DNA of 64,000 nucleotides. It comes from Deinobacterium chartae. GTDB taxonomy: Bacteria; Deinococcota; Deinococci; Deinococcales; Deinococcaceae. The stretch's first letter is position 1; the number at the start of each line of letters is the position of its first letter. Below the pieces are notes generated by a model. The model did no database searches. It saw only the letters and a list, made by a program, of their open reading frames with translations, and was not told where the DNA came from. The position numbers and the translations under genes are program-made. Below are positions 59,286-64,000 of this stretch, piece after piece. Where the stretch lies: contig NZ_JACHHG010000005.1 in assembly GCF_014202645.1 (NCBI RefSeq), forward strand, positions 248,001-312,000, written 5' to 3'.

Positions 59286-60776
59286 TCAGGCGCGGCGACG
59301 GTGGCGCAGCACCCGCCGCTCGATCAGGGTCACGATCAGGTACAGCGCCCCGCCCATCAGGGCCAGCAGCAAGATGGCCGCGAACTGCCGCGGCGTGTTG
59401 TAGTACGCGCGCGCCTGATTCACCGCGAAACCCAGCCCCGGCGCGTTCGAAACGAACTCCCACACCACCGCCCCGATGAGGGCCAAGCTGGCCGCCAACC
59501 GCAAACCGCCCAGCAAAAACGGCAGCGCGCCCGGCGCCTCGAGCAGGCGCAGGCGCTGCCAGGAGGTCGCGCCCAGGGTGTCAAACAGCTCGTGGTAGTC
59601 GCGGCTGACCTCGCGCACCCCGATCAGGGTGTTGACCATCAGCGGATAAAAAGCCGTCAGCGAGGCCACCACCACGCCCGGCATCCAGCCGAAGCCCAGC
59701 CAGGTGATCAGCAGCGGGGCCAGCACGATGGTGGGCGTGCTCTGCGACGCCACCAGAAACGGCGACAGGATCCGCTCGAGGGCCGGGATGCGCCCGAGCG
59801 GATAACCCAGCAGCATCCCGGCTATCCCCCCGGCACCCAGACCGACCAGCGTGGTCGAAAGCGTATAGAGCATCTGCCCGGAAAGCTCGGGCCACGCGCG
59901 CAGCAGCTCGTTCCAAACGACCAGGGGACCGGGCAGCAGAAACGGCGTCAGCCGCAGCGACAGCAGGTGCCAAGCCAGCAGCACCGCCGCCAGCACGCCC
60001 AGCGCGGCCAGCGGCTCGAAGGGGCGCCGGGCCGGACGATCCGGGGGAACCAGCCGGGTCGAGTCGCCGGTTCCCAGCATCTGCCGCAGCTGTGCCTCGA
60101 GGCCGTCGGTGTACGCGCTCACCCGGCCCGCCTCGCGGGTGTCGATGATCGCCTGCAGGCGTCCGTCCTTGAGCACCGCCACCCGGTCGGCCAAATAGAC
60201 CGCCTCGCGGATCGAGTGCGTCACGAACACGGTGGTGCGCCCGGTTTTCTCGTGCAGGTGGCGCAGTTCCTCGTTGAAGCGCTCACGAACCATGGCGTCG
60301 AGGGCCGCGAAGGGCTCGTCCATCAGCACGATGTCACTGGACTGCGCCAGCGCGCGGGCTACCGCCACACGGGCGCGCATGCCGCCCGAGAGCTGGTGCG
60401 GGTAGAGGCGGCCGTACGCCCCCATGCCCACCTGATGAAGCGCTTCGTGCGCCTCGAGGCCGCCACGGCCCTGCCCGATCTCGCGCGGGAGACGCACGTT
60501 GTCCAGGGCGGTGCGCCAGGGCAGCAGCCGGTAGTCTTGAAACACGAAAGCGGGCGGCTCCGCCACCTGTCGGTTGCCCCGTGCCGGACGGATCAGCCCG
60601 GCGATGACGCGCAGCAGCGTGCTCTTTCCGCCGCCCGACGGCCCGATCAAGGCCAGAAATTCCCCGCGCCGCACGCTGAGGGTGATGTTTTCGAGCACCC
60701 GGTTGTCGCCCAGCGTCACGCTGACGTCCTCGAGCGCGATCACGGTATCGGTAGCCTGTTGAACGCTCGCGCCCAT
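59286..60776 (-). CDS. Fused ABC transporter ATPase-permease (nitrate/taurine/thiamine type)
   Basis: A 496-residue fusion. Residues about 10-250 are an ABC ATPase (Walker [10 protein letters not shown], signature LSGGM, Walker [15 protein letters not shown]-loop THS). Residues about 260-496 form a BPD_transp_1 permease with six helices and the motif [20 protein letters not shown] (EAA loop). These are normally two genes (ThiZ/ThiX, SsuB/SsuC). The frame is continuous and both halves keep their motifs, so it is a real fusion, not a frameshift artefact. TACCCT ends 6 nt before the ATG. Confidence 0.88.
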   Translation of the reverse strand: MGASVQQATDTVIALEDVSVTLGDNRVLENITLSVRRGEFLALIGPSGGGKSTLLRVIAGLIRPARGNRQVAEPPAFVFQDYRLLPWRTALDNVRLPREIGQGRGGLEAHEALHQVGMGAYGRLYPHQLSGGMRARVAVARALAQSSDIVLMDEPFAALDAMVRERFNEELRHLHEKTGRTTVFVTHSIREAVYLADRVAVLKDGRLQAIIDTREAGRVSAYTDGLEAQLRQMLGTGDSTRLVPPDRPARRPFEPLAALGVLAAVLLAWHLLSLRLTPFLLPGPLVVWNELLRAWPELSGQMLYTLSTTLVGLGAGGIAGMLLGYPLGRIPALERILSPFLVASQSTPTIVLAPLLITWLGFGWMPGVVVASLTAFYPLMVNTLIGVREVSRDYHELFDTLGATSWQRLRLLEAPGALPFLLGGLRLAASLALIGAVVWEFVSNAPGLGFAVNQARAYYNTPRQFAAILLLALMGGALYLIVTLIERRVLRHRRRA

Positions 60777-60782
60777 TCCTGC

Positions 60783-60788
60783 AGGGTA
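60783..60788 (-). promoter_or_regulatory. -10 box for the fused ABC transporter gene
   Basis: TACCCT on the minus strand, 6 nt before the ATG at 60776; no good -35. Confidence 0.4.
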
Positions 60789-60836
60789 ACACGCCGGTGC
60801 AAAGCGTGCTGGAGCGCAGGAGCACGATTGCGACGC

Positions 60837-60870
60837 AAAAACAGATCATGGCCAGAGGCGACTGGCCATG
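60837..60870 (-). terminator. Terminator of the EamA gene
   Basis: 9-bp perfect stem CATGGCCAG / CTGGCCATG with 6-nt loop, followed on the minus strand by ATCTG and TTTTT. Confidence 0.75.
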
Positions 60871-60946
60871 GTTTCCGGCTGGACCTGCCGCCCTGCCAGG
60901 GGCGCGGCTTCAACCGCCCGCCACCCCTCTCGAAAGCGCGTTTCTT

Positions 60947-61843
60947 TCAGGTACTGCTTGTCGTTTTGGGCAGGTTCGCGCGCGGCGTACGTCCCAGGGT
61001 GTTCACCAGAATCACCCCGGCCACCGCGATGGCCCCGCCGATCAGGCTCACCGGCTTGGGCACCTCGCCCAGCCACAGGTAAGCGATGGCGATGGCCAGC
61101 ACCGGAGACACATACAGAAAGCTCGAGGTCACACTCGCTCCTACCCGGCCCAGCGCGAACGCCCAGGTCAGGTACGCCAGGGCCGCCGGGAACACCCCGA
61201 TGTAGATCACGGCCAGATTCGCCTCGAGGCCTGCTTGCGCGATCTCGCTGCCCAGCCCGGGCCAAAAGACCAGCAGTGGCAGCGTACCCAGCATCAGGCT
61301 GTAAACCGTAAAGCGCGTCGAACCGTAGCGCAGCACCAGCGGCTTCTGAAACACGAAGTAAATCGAGGTGACCACCGCCGAGAGCAAGATCAGCAGCGCC
61401 CCCTGCGTGAACGCCACGCTCTCGCCGCGCCCCATCACGATCAGCACCACGCCCGAAAGACTGATGAGGATACCGGTCCAGCCCAGCACCGAGAGCCGCT
61501 CGCCCATAAACGCCGTCGCCAGCAGCGCGGTGAACACCGGACCGGCCGCGATGATCAGACTGGCCGTTCCGGCCGGCACGCTGAGCTCCCCGAAGTTCAA
61601 CGCCAGATGGTAGACCGTGATGCCCAGCAGCGAAATGCCAAAGGTGCGCAGCATGTCGCGCGGGGCCAGCGGACGGATACGTGCGACCAGTGCGTACACC
61701 GCCAACACCGCGCTGGCCACCAGAAACCGGTACAGGGTCAGGTGCTCGGGGCTGAACGCCTCGAGGCCCGCCTTGATCCCGGCGAACGACGAAGCCCAGA
61801 ACACGATGGTGATGGCAATGGCGCCAAAGCTCAGCAGGTCCAT
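60947..61843 (-). CDS. EamA/DMT family transporter
   Basis: A 298-residue membrane protein with ten predicted helices in two EamA repeats: [20 protein letters not shown] and, in the second half, [21 protein letters not shown] with the PVLAIAI-x-x-x-LGE pattern. Members export amino acids or other metabolites; substrate unknown. The start could be ATG 61843 (TATGTT 7 nt upstream, leaderless) or ATG 61855; I prefer the former. Confidence 0.86.
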   Translation of the reverse strand: MDLLSFGAIAITIVFWASSFAGIKAGLEAFSPEHLTLYRFLVASAVLAVYALVARIRPLAPRDMLRTFGISLLGITVYHLALNFGELSVPAGTASLIIAAGPVFTALLATAFMGERLSVLGWTGILISLSGVVLIVMGRGESVAFTQGALLILLSAVVTSIYFVFQKPLVLRYGSTRFTVYSLMLGTLPLLVFWPGLGSEIAQAGLEANLAVIYIGVFPAALAYLTWAFALGRVGASVTSSFLYVSPVLAIAIAYLWLGEVPKPVSLIGGAIAVAGVILVNTLGRTPRANLPKTTSST

Positions 61844-61856
61844 GACCTTCAACATA

Positions 61857-62361
61857 TCCCCGCTGCGCACACACCCCGCCACAACACCTAGACGGTGGCC
61901 TGATCCGCCGTTGAAAGCACGCGGCTTTGCGCTGGCTCGAGGAACCCGGCTCGGGGTTCAGCGCTTCTTGCTCCCCGCCAGCCTACGCTGAGAGCGGCCT
62001 GCACGGGGCCGGTCCGGCAAGCCGAGGGCCGCCGCCGCGTTCTTCACGGTAAAGCCCGGTTGAGGCGATTATCATCGGGAGGTTTTGCGCGCCCTCATAT
62101 ACTCCAGGAAGCGCCGGTCCGCGCAGGCGGAGGATTCATGATCGTCGCACGCGAGAGGACGCAGATCCCGCCCCAGCCTCCTCGAGGCTTCACCGATCAG
62201 ACCCGCGCCCTAGCTGCCAGATGCAATGCTCGCAACGGCCAAGACTGCCCGGCTCGGCCGGTACGGCGAACGTCGGGCAGCCTCTGTTCAGAACACCGCA
62301 GGAAATTGTCAAAGCTCTCACGAACTTCTGGCGTAGCTTAAATTAGAGAGGGAGGAACATC
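61857..62361. other. About 500-nt intergenic region with one doubtful small ORF
   Basis: Between the divergent EamA and SRPBCC genes. TATACT (62098-62103) and GGAGG (62129-62133) precede ATG 62138, which opens a 67-codon frame to 62341; the peptide (starting MIVARERTQIPPQ) is Arg/Pro-rich and unfamiliar. Within it CTGCCCG and CGGGCAG can pair across about 20 nt. The region may instead be a structured leader for the next gene. Confidence 0.4.
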
Positions 62362-63021
62362 ATGGATAAGAACGTCGGTCAAACCGAACGCATGATCTCG
62401 GTCGCAGGAGGCAGCGCGCTGGCGCTGATGGGCCTGCGCCGCCGTGGGCTGGGCGGCCTGCTGCTGGCCACCATCGGCGGTTTCCTGATCTACCGCGGCA
62501 GCACCGGTAGCTGCCCGGCCTACAGCGCCCTGGGCATGAACACCTCCGAGGGCAACGCGGGCGCCACCGAGTACAAGTCGGTGTTCGTCGAAGAGATGGT
62601 CGTGGTCGAGAAGTCCCCGGAAGAGATCTACCGCTTCTGGCGCAACTTCGAGAACCTCCCCAAGATCATGAGTCACCTCGAGTCGGTAACCACCAGCGGC
62701 GAGCGCGAGTCGCACTGGGTCGCCAAGGGTCCGCTGGGCACCCACGTCGAATGGGACGCCGAGCTGGTCTACGACAAGGAAAACGAGCGCCTGGGCTGGC
62801 GCTCGAAGGCCGGAGCCGACGTGGACAACGCGGGCTCGGTGCAGTTCGAGGCCATGCCGGGCGGCAAGACCACCCGCGTGCACGTCTCGCTCTCGTACCG
62901 TCCCCCGGCCGGCAAGCTGGGCGCGGCCGTTGCCAAGCTGCTGGGCGAGGAGCCCTCGCTGCAGATCCGTGACGACCTGCAGCGCTTCAAGAAGAGCATG
63001 GAGTCCGGCGCCCTGAGCTGA
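62362..63021 (+). CDS. DUF2892-SRPBCC membrane-anchored protein
   Basis: A 219-residue protein. The N-terminal 55 residues ([20 protein letters not shown], then [14 protein letters not shown]) form a DUF2892/YgaP-like transmembrane hairpin. Residues about 70-215 are a START/SRPBCC ligand-binding domain ([49 protein letters not shown]). Such fusions are widespread and often stress-linked; ligand unknown. GGGAGGA lies before ATG 62362. Confidence 0.87.
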   Translation: MDKNVGQTERMISVAGGSALALMGLRRRGLGGLLLATIGGFLIYRGSTGSCPAYSALGMNTSEGNAGATEYKSVFVEEMVVVEKSPEEIYRFWRNFENLPKIMSHLESVTTSGERESHWVAKGPLGTHVEWDAELVYDKENERLGWRSKAGADVDNAGSVQFEAMPGGKTTRVHVSLSYRPPAGKLGAAVAKLLGEEPSLQIRDDLQRFKKSMESGALS

Positions 63022-63039
63022 GCGCACCCGGATCTGACC

Positions 63040-63083
63040 GGAGCGGGCAGCAGGAACGTTCCTGCTGCCCGCTCCGACTTTTT
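63040..63083 (+). terminator. Intrinsic terminator, 18-bp perfect palindrome
   Basis: 36-nt perfect palindrome (63040-63075) followed by GAC and TTTTT. Confidence 0.9.
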
Positions 63084-63103
63084 CCCCGCAGCCACCGGGT
63101 TGC

Positions 63104-63109
63104 TATGCT
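63104..63109 (+). promoter_or_regulatory. -10 box for the M20 peptidase gene
   Basis: TATGCT ending 7 nt before ATG 63117. Confidence 0.5.
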
Positions 63110-63116
63110 GGGGGAC

Positions 63117-64000
63117 ATGACTGTACCTCCTCCCGCACAGGCGACCTCGCTCGAGGCTTTCTTGCGCGACCTGATCCGCATCCGGGCCCTGCCCGGCCAC
63201 GAGGCCGACATCTGCGCGCGGGTGGTGACCGAGATGCAGGCCCTGGGATTCGACCATGCCTTTGCCGACGCCGCCGGAAACGCCATCGGTGTGGTGCGCG
63301 GCCGCGAACGCGGTCCGGCCTGGCTGCTGATTACCCACCTCGACCACGTACACGAGGGTGATCCCACCCTGTGGGCCCATCCGCCGTACGCCGGTCATCT
63401 CGAGGGCGACGTGGTGCACGGACGCGGCGCGGTGGACATCAAAGGCCCGCTGAGCGCGCAGGTTCACGCGCTGGGAGCGCTGATAGCGCGCGGCGAGCGC
63501 CCGCGCTCCGACGTGATCGTCGCCGCCTTCGTCGAAGAGGAGACCGGCGGGCGTGGGGCCGACGCCTTCTTGCGCAGCCTGCCGCTGCGTCTGCCCGGCG
63601 GTGACGCCCTCGAGGTGGGCGCGGCCATCGTGGGCGAACCTTCCAGCAACCGGGTCATGCTGGGGCACCGCGGCGTGGCGCACGTGCACGTGCGCCTGCG
63701 GGGCGAGGCGCATCACGCCAGCCTGGGCCTGCACGAGCGCAACCCGCTGTTTGCCCTGGCCGAACTGATGCGCCGGGTGCAAGCCCTCGAACTGCCCACG
63801 CACCCGGTGGTGGGCCGCACCACCCTCTCCCCCACCCAGGTAAGCGGCGACTCGGGCAGCGAGAACCTCACCTGCAACACGGTGAGCGTGGTGCTCGACT
63901 GGCGCGCGAGCGAGAGCGAGCAGGACATGCGCGCCACCCTGAACGCGCTGCTCACCGACCTGCCCGCCGAGGGCGAACTCGCCCCATTGTGGACGCCCAA
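63117..64000 (+). CDS. M20 family metallopeptidase (N-terminal part)
   Basis: 294 codons are visible; the gene continues past the right edge. The dizinc site of the M20 (ArgE/DapE/CPG2) family is seen as THLDH (H74, D76), GRGAVDIKG (bridging D107) and AFVEEETGGRG (catalytic E and ligand E near 141-142), followed by GEPSSNRVMLGHRGVAHVHV, the start of the dimerisation domain. It would cleave an acyl-amino acid or dipeptide; the specific substrate cannot be set from this part. Start ATG 63117 is adjacent to TATGCT. Confidence 0.88.
   Translation, partial: MTVPPPAQATSLEAFLRDLIRIRALPGHEADICARVVTEMQALGFDHAFADAAGNAIGVVRGRERGPAWLLITHLDHVHEGDPTLWAHPPYAGHLEGDVVHGRGAVDIKGPLSAQVHALGALIARGERPRSDVIVAAFVEEETGGRGADAFLRSLPLRLPGGDALEVGAAIVGEPSSNRVMLGHRGVAHVHVRLRGEAHHASLGLHERNPLFALAELMRRVQALELPTHPVVGRTTLSPTQVSGDSGSENLTCNTVSVVLDWRASESEQDMRATLNALLTDLPAEGELAPLWTP

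Noticed and set aside
59286-60776. Fused ATPase-permease as a frameshift or assembly artefact
   Set aside because: The frame is open across the junction, both domains are complete and the linker reads as ordinary protein; kept as a real fusion, though a read check is still listed.
60777-60946. Possible TPP, FMN or cobalamin riboswitch before the fused ABC transporter gene
   Set aside because: The G-rich region GGGGTGGCGGGCGG on the minus strand caught the eye, but none of the conserved cores of these riboswitches is present; the clear structure is the EamA terminator.

Overview
The window is a gene-dense, high-GC chromosomal segment that looks like a member of the Deinococcales (Deinococcus or a close relative such as Deinobacterium). 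That placement is inference. It rests on a menaquinone methyltransferase, a PriA that has lost its ATPase motifs (known from Deinococcus), many genes whose -10 box sits 5-8 nt upstream of the start codon (leaderless transcription, documented in Deinococcus), and an extreme excess of the hexamer CTCGAG. I see no rRNA, CRISPR array, transposase or prophage.

Layout. 1-3.2 kb: three peptidases on the minus strand (S58 fragment, M3, M29). 3.4-9.6 kb: an MFS exporter, a ROK regulator with its own operator, a lipoprotein, a GlcD-type flavoenzyme and a secreted phytase-like esterase. 9.9-14.2 kb: two compact regulated operons (membrane protein-XRE-MDR oxidoreductase; MarR-DHA2 exporter). 14.2-18.3 kb: an orphan peptide-binding protein, an esterase and a tRNA-dihydrouridine synthase. 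18.4-21.5 kb: a GNAT, argB and two tRNA-Gln genes (UUG, CUG) that bracket a CPBP membrane protein, then an acyl-CoA-binding protein. 21.6-29.1 kb: menaquinone methyltransferase, a conserved unknown, nucleoside hydrolase, a MnmG-like flavoprotein, TrmB, pseudohelicase PriA and a PAP2 phosphatase.

29.2-41.1 kb is the most unusual part. A GAF-rich HD-GYP protein is followed by three overlapping genes: a roadblock-like protein, a signal-peptide-bearing membrane protein, and an 894-residue coiled-coil protein that shares its N-terminal domain with the first and also appears to end in a roadblock-like domain. tsaE is coupled to the end of this operon. Next come a divergent Hsp90 paralogue and a helical-repeat partner gene.

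41.2-51.2 kb: PepF, a ketopantoate reductase, a CitE-like lyase and GNAT divergent from a LysR gene, an SDR convergent with and overlapping that LysR gene, VOC, NfeD-like, TVP38-like, a secreted unknown and YbjQ. 51.2-58.2 kb: a fructosamine (fructoselysine-type) catabolic operon in the order frlB-O-N-M-D-R plus a HAD phosphatase. It lacks an ABC ATPase and is preceded by two mirror-image operator sites. 58.2-64 kb: an NMT1/THI5-type uptake system whose ATPase and permease are one polypeptide, an EamA exporter, an SRPBCC membrane protein and the start of an M20 peptidase.

Many gene ends carry long perfect GC-rich inverted repeats that act as terminators, often shared by convergent genes.
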